A DNA stretch of 64,000 nucleotides from NCBI GenBank assembly GCA_028583405.1, contig CM053248.1, positions 25,408,543-25,472,542 on the forward strand, given 5' to 3'. This DNA is from Pogonophryne albipinna. Taxonomy: Eukaryota; Chordata; Actinopteri; Perciformes; Artedidraconidae. Every line of letters begins with the position of its first letter. Position 1 is the first letter of the stretch. Below, one piece after another: positions 22,820-35,589 of this stretch. A program made the translations under genes and the position numbers. The notes beneath the pieces are model-generated. The model did no database searches. It was given only the letters and a program-made list of their open reading frames with translations, and had not been told where the DNA came from.

Positions 22820-23915
22820 CTTTTAAAAAAATATATAAATGTTATCCATAGAAGTTTATCTACAACAACATTCTTTCAAAGTTCAGCCAGAAAGAGTTTG
22901 GAAGTCAGTTTGAAACTGTTTATTATTTGGATTTAGCTGTTGTTCTCTTCAGGTTGAGCAAGAAAATTTTTTCCCTCAACACAGCCGTAGAAAAGATTGC
23001 TTTTGGTGCAAAAAATTAAATAGAATTTAAAGCCTAAAGAGAGATGTGTTGAAAGGGCAGGTAGAAAGATTCAAAACAAATTATTTAACTTTCAGGCAAC
23101 AGGGGAGCAACAATTGGATTAAAAAAGAGATGGTACATTTCACCCTAGCTGAATTTCTGTTTCTGTTCCTGTCGAATATGAAATGGAGAATAAAATAAAA
23201 AAAACAAGACAGTATTTGTTTGTGAATGCTTCTTACCTCAAGAAACAGAACTGGATCAAATATTGATCCCTTATTGAACTGGCATACAGTAACTGTGGCT
23301 CAGAAGTAAAGAAGGGAAAATGTTTTCCTTCCTTGAAGCCTCTGGAGCCTGACACCTTGGAGAACCTACAGTTTTAATTTATAGTTTTAACACCAGAAAA
23401 GAGTGGTTAGCAGAATGCTCCAAAAGTAATTTGTATTCAATGCTTACATGCGGATGACAAACTGTGGCAGCAACAAGTTTCACACATGTCTGTTGATGCC
23501 ACATTACATCCAACTGTGTAACTCCTACATGCTTATTGCTCTCTGAAGTGTAGCGTTTTTGTTTTGATTAATGAAACTTGTCAAAAACAGCAAGAGGAAA
23601 TTATGCACGGTTGCAAATCACAGCTTGCAGGAAATGTATGATGCAACGCAGCAGTCTGCATATAGCAGGTGAGAGACTTATTTTAATTTTGAAAATGCAA
23701 AATTAAGCTAAACACTGTTTGGATTGGAAACATCTTTGGGGTAATAGCCTTATTTTTTGCCATGAGTATGATAAGCACATCAATCAGACTCTCATTTAAT
23801 AACAATTAGGCAACATCATATAAAACACCCATCAAAGTAAAAGTCTGGTTTCAGTTTTAAAAAAAAAGAAAAGTGAATTCTTATTAAATAATGAGCTTAG
23901 CAGGCGCTGGAAGGT
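22820..23915. other. Non-coding stretch
   Basis: AT-rich DNA without a supported gene, repeat end or RNA. Confidence 0.5.
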
Positions 23916-23924
23916 GGATTTCGT

Positions 23925-24035
23925 TACATTTGAATAAAGCCAGGCTAGCTTTTTCCCTGATCTTCTACTCTTTATGCTAAGCTTATAGATGTCTGGCTGT
24001 AGCTATACATTTACTGTACAGACATTAGAATAAAG
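23925..24035. repeat. Fragment of a common teleost repeat ('agccaggctagctttttcc')
   Basis: Contains 'agccaggctagctttttcc', 'ctctttatgctaagctta' and 'atttactgtacagacattag' in that order. This matches a dispersed fish repeat whose opposite-strand version reads 'gcttagcttagcataaagac'; such a copy lies at 35700-35870. Ends not determined. Confidence 0.6.
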
Positions 24036-26075
24036 TTGAGTAAACATAGCGAGGCTAGCAAACAAAGACACACACTACGCTATGGCTGCATTTACAATAA
24101 TTAGTTGTAGAGGTAGAAACTTCCGGAACAATCCTGGAGAAGTAGCAGCTCTACCAAATCATTTTTTCTCCATCCGCTTACTCCAACCATCCTTCCCAAT
24201 ATCTCTCTGACAACCATACCATTACTACACCTCTCAGGTGACTGACAGCTCCATCAAATGGAAGTGTATTGGCTGCGCTGTGATTGATAGGTTTGCCGCC
24301 CACCTCTGTAACCGCGTCTGCCATTGTTTGATGAGCATCTGTCTAAAAGTGGACACTCAAAACAAACGCTCCGCCACTCCACTGCTCTTAGCGGGCTACT
24401 CTCCTCCACCACTTTATAAAATAGAAAAAAAAAGTTTCTCCACTCGATTTATGGAAGATGCATTCCAGTTTACAGTGCCCATTTTCCATCGCACCGCATA
24501 ATGTCCAGCAGTCCTGAAGAGACCCCAAACACACCATCATGCCAATCGAGCGATATGCTGACCTGGGCCAGATTTTATATTGCTAGGTGGCCATATCTTG
24601 CTTAAATGACTATCATTGCACTCATGAAACAATTTTCCACTTTTTTCTTTTTTGAATTACATTCGCAACTCTCTCTTGAAAAGAGAAATTGTATTTATGC
24701 AGTTCCTCATATGAATTTAGCTCCAGGCATTACATTTAGTCCTGGTAGAAAAAAAAACAATGTATGATTTGTCAGGATCCTAATCTGCCTTAAGCTTGTA
24801 AAACCGCAGAATTCCCCCATCATCCTTTGAGAGTTAATGCCCATCACTGAGAGTAATTGGAAAAAAAATGTTTTATATAATCTGAGGCACATGTGTGCAT
24901 TTCCAGCTCTGTATGAAGCCCCCATTGGGCTGGTTTAACGGCACCGCACAGAGAAAATGAGTTTGCCCTTTTGCTCTGTATCTGTGCCACATGGTGGTAT
25001 CCAATTCATACTGGACAAAAAAAAAGCTGAGATAAAGCCAATCCTGGAGGCCAGTTTGGATATCACTGAGTCTATGAGTAGCCCCTATGAGTGTGTGAAG
25101 TGCTGCATCATTATGTCTAGATAAAAGTAGAAAGTAGAATTTTATTTTTCACAGTTACACCAAGAAAAACCCCCGACTGTATTGTGAGTTCAATCATCCA
25201 CAATGTTTAGCCCGTGCTGCAGTAGAAGTGTGATAAAGGCTGTTCCAGGAGGTTTTGACTTATCTATTGTACCTGTAGATATCCTCACTTCCCATAGCAC
25301 ACACCTATGGAGCGTTATCTTGATGGCTTCAGCCGACACAGCAGCCATGTGATGCAGTGGCTCTGCACCCTGCGTTCAGACATGAAGAAACCTCTCTGCC
25401 TAATGACTCCGCAAAGAGGGCTGAGGTTGGACCATCCATCAGAGGTCCCGCGCTCATCACCGTGTGGGGGAAGATCACAGCCTCGCCGTGCAATGTAGGC
25501 CGTCACCTGTCCTTTACCCATCATAAACTCCCTCTCCATTTTCTTTTATAAGCGACCTGATGCCCTTGCTCTTAAGTTCCCCTCTATGTGTTAGTTTCTA
25601 CTCTCTGTACAACTATCCTTCCTTTGAACTCTGTTTAATTTCCCTTTCGTTTATCCCTGCCACTTTCATCTTTTAATTTTTAAATTAAACACCAAACATG
25701 TTAATTCAAAAGCAGCACCCTACTTTACCATGACTGTATGTGCAACTAAACAGGGGCGGAGCCAAACATTTATTTTCCCTTTACGACCACTATATGCACT
25801 ATTCTACAAGCCACTTGAGAAACAGAATGATTTAAAAAAAATGATTTTAACCGTTAAAGGAATTATTTATTTGCAGTCCTCCCACCTAATGAGATGCAAA
25901 AAAGATGATATTACTTATTGGAATTTGCATAACATTAAGGGTTATTACCTTACATATCTGCTAGATTCAAATATATGCCATACTTATCTGGGCTACTGTA
26001 ATTGCAAATCAAGGAACCCATTCACGTGCACGTGGTCTTTAATACACAGAACTAAATGTTAGGCCAATAGAAGAA
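24036..26075. other. Non-coding stretch
   Basis: No supported gene. Only short unrelated ORFs; the largest (25730-26062, 110 codons) shows no domain and no flanking splice signals that would make it convincing. Confidence 0.5.
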
Positions 26076-26081
26076 CAATGA

Positions 26082-26555
26082 TGTCAGGATCTCGACCCAA
26101 ACTGATGAACCCAAATGCACGACACAGACACAAAGTCTTGAATGTAAAAAAAATGTAATTTTAAATTTCACAGCTCAGGTAATCCCTCTTAACAGAGTAG
26201 GTACTGGAAATAACAAAAGGAGGAAAAAACTAGGCATAACAAAAAGAGAACTTAAGAAAAAACGTAAGCCTACAAAATTAACAAAAAAAACAAAACCTGA
26301 CATGAGTGAAAGCGATCCTTTCTGAGCTGAGACTTGGCACGACCATTCGGGGAAACACACAAGACAAACTGACACAGGACAGGGGAGAGACAGGACTATT
26401 TAAACATGAGGTGAGTGGGAACAGGTGGAAACAATCAGGGGCGGGGCAGACACTGATGATGGCGGGAAAAAACACACAAGGGGAGAAAGAAACAGGGCCT
26501 GAAATGAAAGAGGTAAGTACAAAATAAAACAGGAAATGGAAAACGAGACATGACA
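26082..26555 (-). mobile_element. Solo-LTR-like repeat
   Basis: The unit begins 'tgtcaggatctcgac' and ends 'cgagacatgaca', giving imperfect inverted TGTCA...TGACA ends as in LTRs. Read on the minus strand it has features of a fish LTR: a GC-box-like 'cccgcccctgattgtttcc', a TATA-like 'tttaaata' about 150 bases in, and a T-rich 3' part ending in 'gcatttgggttcatcag'. No internal gag/pol lies beside it, so it would be a solo LTR. A candidate 5-bp duplication 'acaat' (26075-26079 and 26553-26557) only fits if the ends are shifted, so boundaries are tentative. Confidence 0.55.
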
Positions 26556-26559
26556 ATAA

Positions 26560-28330
26560 ACACAGAGACTGACTAGAGATGAAGAACCTAAATAAACAGA
26601 CAAGAGCAGACGTGAAAAAACATGAAAATGACATAATACATAAACATAACTAACACATTTGACGAGACACAACAAATTACTCGGTTTCATTTAATTTAGT
26701 TCGGGATTACAATAGTAGGAAAATATATATTTGTATCTAAATTCATTTAATCTACTACTGGGCACTCGTTATTCTCACTTTTCATTCCCTCATCACTCGA
26801 ACAGATTTCAAAATAGAACTGTATAAATCAAGTAGCACATGGTGTACCTAATACCAATAACGATGGCTCAATGTACTCCCTGTTGTGCTGGCTCACTGGA
26901 ATTGATCATCATTAAAGATATTAATTCCACCTGTGCTTTTCTGCTTTGGTGTGACCAATCCAAACATGCAGGAACCAAACGTCAATAACAAACCCTGATA
27001 GTTAGTCCAACTTACCTGCCTGGTTATTCAGAGATACAACTGAAAGTGCTAGTAGGAAAACTATGAGTTTACACAAGTAAAAGTTAGAATATGAATTTTC
27101 CCTTAAAAATAAATTGGACTGACCCGATGGTTTAATCACTGCCTGTATTTATGTTCTGTTTCTTTAACTGCTATTTCATTAGCCTTCAACTCATACACTC
27201 CTTGCAAACCTCTTTCTATCAATGGAGGTGTGTTTCATGTCCCTGCCTGTTTGCACCTTGTCTTCAGTTTGAACACGAGGCGACATTGAACTCCGGATAT
27301 TGAAAAGAGGTGGGTGTGGCCGGACGTCTGTGAATAGCGCGAGGAAGGGAGAGAGTAGAAGCGATGCAGAAGTAAAGTCTAATTGTGCTGCCTTGCTCCC
27401 TTGTCACTGCTGAAGGTCAGGCCATCCCTCAGCAGCAGCGCCGCCGAAGCACCTGTGATTGACATCCCATCGGCTGTCTTTTTACTTCCTCCCACATGCA
27501 AGAACCCACAGGCTCACAAGCACGGAGTTACGGCATACAGTATGCCACACAACGTGCATGAACATACATTATCTGCACAGTATTCCAGCTCTCTACTTTT
27601 CACACTCAAGCACACACTCCCTTTCCTCCAGCATCACCTCCATATATCAGATGGCTCCCATTTCATTGACACCATCTCCCCACATTGCATTGACGAGACA
27701 AACTCCATTTCTTCACCCACTTCATGCAGTCACAGCTCAGGTATGGATCAACATATATTCAGCACCACAAAACACCAGCCACATCAGTCTCTAGCTGTCA
27801 TTGAGAATAATGATATCAGCAGTATCATTGCTGTGCCATGATGCCGCTCCAACAGGACTTCAGAAAACAGACGTTATTTGTCATTGAGTAAAAAGCAAAA
27901 CGGATACAAAGCGGGCACTTGAGGGACCGGTAGCAAAGTGCTTGGAGAATATGAATCCTTGAGTCTAAAAAAAGCTGGAGCTGAAGTATTGGCAGTGAAA
28001 CTCTTTGTGAAAAACACTGCTACAATATATTGTGCTGCATCTATATAACTAAAGCTTGTATCTTTTCAATATTGAGGAAAAGATGCCAAAATATACAAGC
28101 ATGCCATCGTCTTGTATCACTCTGCTTTCCTATGTTTTTAAATGTCGATATATTTCAACTTGGATAGTATATTTTGTGTCTTTGGTAGCTTTATTTTATC
28201 CATTTTGATGATATTGTACTCATCAAAGTAATTGCAATGATCGGGAACACCTTGACAGTTCAATCCAAAATACAGTATGTAAACAGGTGGTGGAACGTTA
28301 AGCATAATTATTATTATGATATTATTATTT
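26560..28330. other. Non-coding stretch
   Basis: No supported gene. A 152-codon ORF at 27383-27841 has no recognisable domain, has a low-complexity Ser/His/Thr composition and is most likely chance. Confidence 0.5.
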
Positions 28331-28336
28331 AGTGAG

Positions 28337-28561
28337 TTAAAGGTGGGGTCGACCCGGCCCGGCTAAAATAACTGGATGGCCTACCTGCCTGTCAGCCTTC
28401 CATCTGTGCACAAACTTATCTCGTGCCCTCATTGGTCATGTGCGCGTTTGTGTGTGTTGGAGGAGGGGCTCTGTAAGGAAGTGGCAGATTTTTTCCGGTT
28501 GTATTTTCAAATTCTAGCGCACTCGAGCTGGTTTCTCCAAAATTACCTACCCCACCTTTAA
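28337..28561. mobile_element. piggyBac-type MITE (TTAA-flanked)
   Basis: Starts 'ttaaaggtggggt' and ends 'accccacctttaa', a perfect 13-bp inverted match made of the TTAA target plus the 9-bp terminal repeat 'aggtggggt'. Length 225 bp including both TTAA. TTAA duplication is the signature of piggyBac transposons. No coding capacity. It lies 86 bases upstream of the ATG of the exon cluster at 28648. Confidence 0.8.
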
Positions 28562-28647
28562 ATGCATAATTATATTTTTGTAGCAACAGGTCTGTTAGAC
28601 ATTTCTGTAATATGTTTGCTAATGAATTTGTATTCTTATAGGACACC

Positions 28648-29281
28648 ATGTTGGTGAAAGTAAGATATGGCGAAAGCCAGAAATATGTGAAAGTGGCTGA
28701 GACTGAAGAAGGCTATGAAAGCTACAGTACATTTCTTCAGAACGTATGGATAACTTTAATATTTACTGATTGTTTGAGTGTAAAAAATTAATCTTGTTTT
28801 AGTTAAATGTACCATGGTTGTCAGGTGGTACATTTTAATATTCTCTCTCAGTCATAGACAAGTTAGGTTTACCACTACAGAGTGAGCTGCACGTGACTGA
28901 TGAATCAGGGACAGAGGTGGATGCAGATGTATTTGAGGAGCTTTTACAAGCAGGGAACCGTACAGTCAAAGTGTCCACAGAACAGTCTTCAGGTAAGATT
29001 CAGGCTCACAATGAAAAATCAGGGATCATACTGAGTGTTTGCTGTTGAGAGATGACCCTGTAACATCGTTTGGAGGGCTGAAAGTATGTTTTTTTTTTCG
29101 ATGCAGTATGTCATTATTTTATCTATCGCACACTTTGCTGGAGTCAGACGTTTCAGACACCTCATCCTCCGTGACCAATGCTTCATCCTCTGCAGTGTCT
29201 GATTCATCAGATGCAACAACAGTTCTTGAGAGAGACAGTGGAGTGAAAAGAGTCCACGCTGATCGGGAATCAGCCAAAGAG
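28648..29281 (+). pseudogene. 5' exons of a multicopy uncharacterised fish gene (PB1-like N-terminus), incomplete
   Basis: Three exons can be traced. Exon 1 (28648-28743) starts at ATG and reads MLVKVRYGESQKYVKVAE then ends FLQN before donor GTATGG. Exon 2 (28852-28992) follows a 'ttctctctcag' acceptor, reads IDKLGLPLQSELHVTDESG and then TEVDADVFEELLQAGNRTVK, and ends at GTAAG. Exon 3 (29148-29281) is Ser/Thr-rich (VSDTSSSVTNASSS) and ends ESAKE before GTACAG. A short beta-strand start 'VKVRYG..QKYVKV' with 'GTEVD.DVFEEL' is, from memory, typical of abundant uncharacterised fish proteins often labelled SAM-domain-containing-protein-3-like. Exons 2 and 3 join in phase, but exon 1 ends in phase 0 while exon 2 needs phase 1, so one base seems lost at the first donor. 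No downstream exons are found, and a hAT MITE sits 58 bases after exon 3. It is probably a truncated pseudogene copy. Confidence 0.6.
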
Positions 29282-29338
29282 GTACAGGGGCCTACACTTT
29301 TGCAATTTACTCAATTCGTGAGAATGTTTTCTTTAGGA

Positions 29339-29699
29339 CAGTGTTTCTCAAACTTTTTCAAACCAAGGACCACTTAACCAATAAAAAAACACTCGCGGAC
29401 CACCTAACTCCACAAATATCCCAAAACACATCGTTTTTTTTCTAGAACAGATTACAAATCGGCTGAAACTGGTACAAAGAAGTGGCAACATGTGTGATCA
29501 AGGTGTTGCGCTGGGCTATATGGTGCAATCGAAAGTGAAACTTAAGCTCGCTCCATTGCGGAGATATTCGCGCGAGAGTGCGGAAAACTTAAATGTATTT
29601 ATTTATTTCAAATGTGAAATTTTACCAATATACTCACGGACCACTAGGGGGCGCTCACGGACCACCAGTGGTCCGCGGACCACACTTTGAGAAGCACTG
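29339..29699. mobile_element. hAT-type MITE with perfect 8-bp target duplication
   Basis: Left end 'cagtgtttctcaaacttt', right end in reverse 'cagtgcttctcaaagtgtg', differing at few positions. It is flanked by 'ctttagga' at 29331-29338 and 29700-29707. The right arm has repeated 'cggaccac' words ('ggtccgcggaccacac'). Length 361 bp; no transposase. CAGTG ends plus the 8-bp duplication place it in the hAT superfamily. Confidence 0.9.
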
Positions 29700-29709
29700 C
29701 TTTAGGACT

Positions 29710-31895
29710 ATCATTAGCCTTTAAATGCCAATTAAAATGGACTTATTGTTCAGCTCCAACTCTCTTTCTCTCTGTGCCCTCTACCTGTCTCCACATATCT
29801 AACGACAAGGAAAGCGGGCTAGTGTCCTTGCTGCAATTAGCCCGTCTTGTCCTATTCTTACCTGCTGCATCAAGCTTCTTTTATAATGCAGATCAGAGCC
29901 AAACACTGCCCTACGGTGCACTGTCCAGGGGAAGAAGAGACTTGTCATTGTAAGAAAAAGGGCAGAATGACCTTTGGCAAGCTGGGCGGGCGGGAGGAGA
30001 TGAAGGGCTAAGGCCCTTCAAAAGCACGATACCAAAAGACGCTTGCCTTTGCCATTTATGTCCCAGATGGGGGTCACACAATGCAGCCTCTTTGCTTCCG
30101 CTCCTTTGTGCTCTCACTCTCTTCACCTCCATGACTGTTCTTTATCATCACCAACTCCCACACAAGTCTTATTTTTTACTCACTGAGGCGGGAGAGCAGG
30201 AAGGTCTAAGAGGATGTATAATAAATGCTTGACTGCCGAAAACACAGAAAATGTGCATAATCATAAAATGTTTTACAATTCTGGAGTAGAAGGGAACCTA
30301 GAAAATGGAATATCAGCAAAGGGATACATTTTGAATGTAACACAACCCTGTGTTGATTACAGGGAACCAATACGTTAGAATTAGCATGAGTGCTATGACA
30401 ACTCTATGGCAAGGAAAGACGAGCTATACTTTACATTGATAAAGAAAAGACAAGGTAGAAGATGGGCTCTACGGGGGCCAATTTAAATGAGCTGCTCTGA
30501 GGTACTGTACAGCTACAAGTGGAGTGGTCATTAGTCACCCCAGGTCTCAATGAGACTTACACCTACTCGACTTCATTACTGTACAAGAGTTGTTCTTCAA
30601 CATTTTTTCAATTTTTTTAGTCCCTTTTCCCATGTGTATTACTGTATATCGTTAGGCCATTTGTGTGTGCATGGTGTTCACTTGGATTCAATTCAAATGG
30701 AAAATATGCAATGTACGGCATGGGGCATTCAGGGATGGGGCTGAATTGTAATTGTTTATGTCATTCGTCCTATGGATACAAAAGTGGGCAGAGGTACGGA
30801 TGGGAAAATCATGTTTATGATCATGTTGACTTTCAAGATGGATATTTTTAGATGCAGCCTTGTAACCACATGTTTCTTTATCCTTGCTTCAATCTCATAC
30901 ATTATTCCAGTCATTGCATCCTCATTCTATAGACCTTGCCTTTTGGACAATCGTGTGTAGGGTTCTCTGGGTAGGGTTTTGCTGCAATCCAGTTAATAAT
31001 GGGGTGAAGGTATTGCAAATCCTTTCACATGGATATGTGTGTTCATCCAATCCCGCATTTAGGCCATATGCAGGATAGCAGATGATATAAATGTGTTTTG
31101 TACTGGAAATCTCATAACGGGATGTAAGTAAGTAAAGTAAAAAAACACTCAGAGAAAATTAGCATCAGAGACATTAGCGGCTGGGTGTTGTAATGAGATG
31201 GAAGTGCTCATATATAAACAGAGTTGTTAAGAGTAGTATACATTAACTGTGGTTAATTCTCAACAGTTCTCTTAAGTACTTATTTCATCCGCTCCACGTC
31301 CAGATGCTCAGCCATCAGCGAGTCAAATTACTCTGCCGCTTGGACCCGAAAAGCCATATATGCATGCGTAAAATACAATTTATGTAATTGTGTTATTGAG
31401 AAGCTTAACTGAAAAATATTGCTAATTTGCACATCTTTGGCAATGACCCAGAAATAGCCTCTGAAAGTACTGTTAACTTTAACTTCATGAGTAAACAATA
31501 TTTTGAGCTCAATGACAGTTGGTTTTAATATTAACCTTGGTTGGCCGTGTGTGTGCATATTTGTGTGTTCATATGTGTGGTATTTAATGATAGTGCGGCA
31601 TATCATAACGAGAAATTCTGTTCTTGAATGGAAGCCCAAGGCCTCACACTGCTCAAGGTCATTAGTGCTAATGCCACGCTTTTTGCCATCTGCTGAGATT
31701 GTTTACACTTGCCTGGATAATTAGCTCCTAATTAGTAGTGGATGGTGGGGAGTACATGCTCTGTGTGCGCACATGTTTGTGTGTTTTAGAGGTGATGCGT
31801 GTATGTGTTTCAGTAAATATATGACGAAAGACATGTTGACCTGAGCAATCTGCTGTAGAGATAGAGGGAAAAGGGTTTTAATGTCCAAGTGCAGG
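29710..31895. other. Non-coding stretch
   Basis: No supported gene, repeat end or RNA. Chance ORFs only. Confidence 0.5.
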
Positions 31896-31900
31896 GGGAT

Positions 31901-32231
31901 AGGGCTGCTCAATTAATCGTATTTTAATCACAATTACGATTTTGGCTGGCAACGATTATGAAAACAACATAATCGAAATAAAACGATTATTATTATAATT
32001 TTTTTTTTTTTTTGTATTGGTTTTTCAGATGAATTATACTTAAAGTTCAGGGTAATCAACTGTTAAAAACATACTGTTACATTTTTTTTCAACTGTTAAA
32101 AACATACTGTTCAATTTTATTTTTCAATAAATTGATGTTAAGTAAATTTAATAATCGTTTTTAATAATCGTGATATCAATTATTGACCCTAATAATCGAG
32201 ATTATGATTGTTGCCATTATCGAGCAGCCCT
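31901..32231. mobile_element. AT-rich MITE with 'agggctgctc' inverted ends
   Basis: Left end 'agggctgctcaattaatcg', right end in reverse 'agggctgctcgataatggc': 10 bp exact, then partial similarity. The body is filled with 'ataatcg' and 'cgattat' words and carries two copies of 'aactgttaaaaacatactgt' about 35 bp apart. The family is common in fish. I could not find a matching 8-bp target duplication, so the superfamily is left open. Confidence 0.72.
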
Positions 32232-35200
32232 CATTGTTTCTCTCTAAGGTACAATAAAGAATAAATCATATGCTAACATATGGACCAGTTCACTCACAAT
32301 CCCACTAATACTTTCTAGTAAATCCATTTTAAAAACACATGAACAAAAGACAATACAGTATGTGCAAAATATGTTTTCCTATTTTTAAATAATGGTCATT
32401 AAGGCAACACATTTTATATTAGACGGATAAACATTTGTATTATCTGGATTGCAAAATGTTATTATTTTGAACTCCAAAAATGTTGCTTGCAATACAAATA
32501 ATTTTAGAAAATAAAGTTGTAATGATCTCAAAACTGTTTGTTTTGCGTTTGCTACTCTTTTAATAGCGCTTTTTTCCCCCTCTCAATTATATATTATATT
32601 CATATTTATTTAGGCATTCTTTTGACCCAAGTTTTATATCAAAACCCAGTCTATAAACATTTCAAACTATCTGAATGTCACAATGCCACTAGTGAGTCAA
32701 ATAATGTGTTTTTCAGGGGAATTTGGGTAAAACTACACTTTAAAAAAGGGAAACACATTTCAACCAGCTTTGTACTGTTGCAATGTGGGTGGTATCCTTT
32801 CAAAGTCGTTTGAAACTCATCAAAGTTCTCCTTTAAAGGCATTCCCTTACTCTATCCTCACATCTGCCCCCTGTGAAAGGAAACCATACGGGAACTAGAT
32901 GTTGCACAATACATTGTACATGTTATTAGTAAAGCTTATGAGCTGGCATTTTAATTTAAAGTCAAGAAAAAAACACAGTCTGTCCCTGGAATCCGTACAA
33001 ACAAAACATACAGATTATGCCTTTAATTTATCTCCAACAATTCCCCCTCGTTCTCTGCCTCTTTGTTTTTCTCTTTTAGTTGGTATCTAGAGACAATGCA
33101 GATTCTAATCACTTGATGAGATTACATCGTGTGCCCATGTGTTTGTAACAGAGCATGTGGTTTTCTCCTTTAATCTCCGAGAGCCTTCGTAGTAAAACAG
33201 CTGTCGTGTAGGGAGATGGCCCTAATCCAGTGATGAACTATAATCCACGAGTTGTCTGAATGGTATCAGAGGATATAATGTTTCCTGGTTCAGCAGTTGT
33301 TACATGAGGGGAAAGGCATGGTGGCTGAGGGTTAGCGCTGGGGGCTAGAGGTTGGGTTGATGGGTTAAAGCAAAGCAATCGGTTCTTGAAAACAATCTCG
33401 GTATAGCTGCGAAACACAGTTGCACTTTTTTATAAAAGTTCAATTCATATACAGAGTCTCTTCGAGAGGAGCTTAGAGGGCATGTTGCTAGTTTCGCAGC
33501 TCCAGCATGTCGGGGTACATTCAAGTGCTCCAACAGGGCTCTAAATCAATTGTTGAGATAACACAGCACACGCCTTTGTTTTACAAAATAATGACCAAAG
33601 GGGAATCAGAGACCCGAAGCTTCCTTGGTGTTTGGGTATTTGCTGGCATGTCTGAAGTATAGCCTGGGGCCAGAAAAAAGTTGAGTTGAAGACGCGGCCA
33701 TTTGCTTGTTTTTTGGGGGGGAAGAATACAATATGACAGCCATGAATACGGAGGAACAGCAGGTGAGGAGAATGTTGCAGCGGTTCTAATGTTTATTAAC
33801 ACGCAGGTATGGTGTAACAGATGAGAGGGGTATGACCTCAAGTCCACACTGTCAGATACAGAAAATAGCTCTGTTCTATTAAACAGCTGGAGTTGTGACA
33901 GGGTCAGTTCTACTCAATGTTTCCATGCAGAAATACTTTGTCCAGATGTTGATAAGACTGCTCTGGACAGCAGGTGTTTCCAATTTTCTCTAATCCCAAA
34001 CTTTAAGCTTTTACAAGAATCGGGATGAAGAACAGGACGAGTAATTAGGATCAAATGCAACATATCTCCTAACTTCCCACAAAAAAAAAACTGCCCGCTT
34101 CCATCCATTATTCCTCGAGACAACAGCTGCCTGTTGAAAGTTTAGAGTGCTCTCTACTGTACACCTAATGATGCAGACCCATTCCTCGCCGTGCTTAGCT
34201 CAATAAACCAGGGAAAAACAACACACTGCACAACACTGGTATGCAGCAAGAAGGGAGCTGATTTCACACTAATCACTTATCTTGGGTAATGGGGCTTATA
34301 GTCCATGCACGGAGTATGAATCTCTGGCAGATGGCAGATAATAATGCCTCTCTATTGTTGATAAAAGGCTTGGAAATTGAGAACAATGCTATGATGAAAT
34401 CAAGTAAAAATAAACTTTCTCCATCCCTCCAATTTCAATTTGGGAAATGAGGAATAAAAGTGGTTTTCTGATCTGGAAAATAGGTCTTACAAAGAAATGT
34501 TTTTGAACATGATGAATGTAACTATGTAGCAAAAAAGTCCAAGGCAGAGGGCAACACTTTAATAAAAAGTTGTGGTTTCGAGAAGAATGAAAATATTGCA
34601 CTGGCTCCCATAGAAGCCCCAGCAAGCACTGTTCACAGTTCAAACATGTTATTGACCTCCATGATCTCCCTTGGACTAGGAATTGGGAAGAAGAACAATA
34701 TTTATGTTTTGGCAGATCAAAGGATCACTGTTAAGAAATAAACACACGCTGTCCTGGGCATCCACCGCCTCCCTCATCCATCACTTACTGCTTCAATCTC
34801 AGATACTTTTCACCTCAGAAAATCTTAGTTTTCACAGTTCAGCCATGTTAACCAAGTTCCAAGTAAGTTAGGAGATTTTGATCTTGCCTCTCAATCAGAG
34901 GCATTGTATTCAGAAGTTGTAAATATAATAGAAGAAGGAAAGGTCAAAGTCTGACACTGGGAACAAGTTGACACCCACAGGGGGGGCAAACCTTTCCGTG
35001 CTCCACACCTCCTTTGGTGCTCTCTCAACTTTGTTTTGCATGTCAAGGAAGGCAATGTGTTATCCTGAGGAGAGATGTAAAGACGAGGAGCGAGGTCGTG
35101 CAAGTGTCGGAGAGAAAGAAAAGGGCACCGGGGTTCTGGAAGTGAGAGGTTCGCAGAGGTGACTGAATATGTTTTTGCAAGTTTCTACGGCATACTTCTA

Positions 35201-35585
35201 GTCATTATTTCTCGACATAAAACGGTCATTAAAAGATTATATCTCAAAAACACTGAAAGAAAACTTTAACTTTGAAGTTTAAGATTCCCAGATAATCAAT
35301 CTTCATGTGTTTTAAGAAATGTTTAAAGTCTGAAATCATACGTCATCCCTTTTTAAATAAATAAAAACCTTGCGAATGCCAACAGGTTTGAGAAAAGTGT
35401 TTTGGATACACATCAGAAATCCCTGTTGAGCCTCCAAGCCTCTGAGTGGGTGGGTCGGTGTACGTGTTTGATGTAAATGGGGGGCACAGAGGCACCATGT
35501 GACTGACTTTTCTCTTTTAACTGTATCTTCAAACATAAGGATGAGCTGCCTTTTGTTAGCAGTGGTATTAAAGTAACAGTCCGTC
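32232..35585. other. Non-coding stretch
   Basis: No supported gene. Short AT-rich ORFs only, none with a recognisable domain. Confidence 0.5.
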
Positions 35586-35589
35586 TGTC

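Noticed and set aside
26278..26690. Cys/Phe-rich minus-strand ORFs as membrane proteins
   Set aside because: They lie on the LTR-like repeat; hydrophobicity comes from its T-rich strand and the frames shift without domain signal.
27383..27841. 152-codon ORF as a host gene
   Set aside because: Ser/His/Thr-rich, no recognisable motif, no supporting exons, and a second long frame overlaps it; most likely chance.
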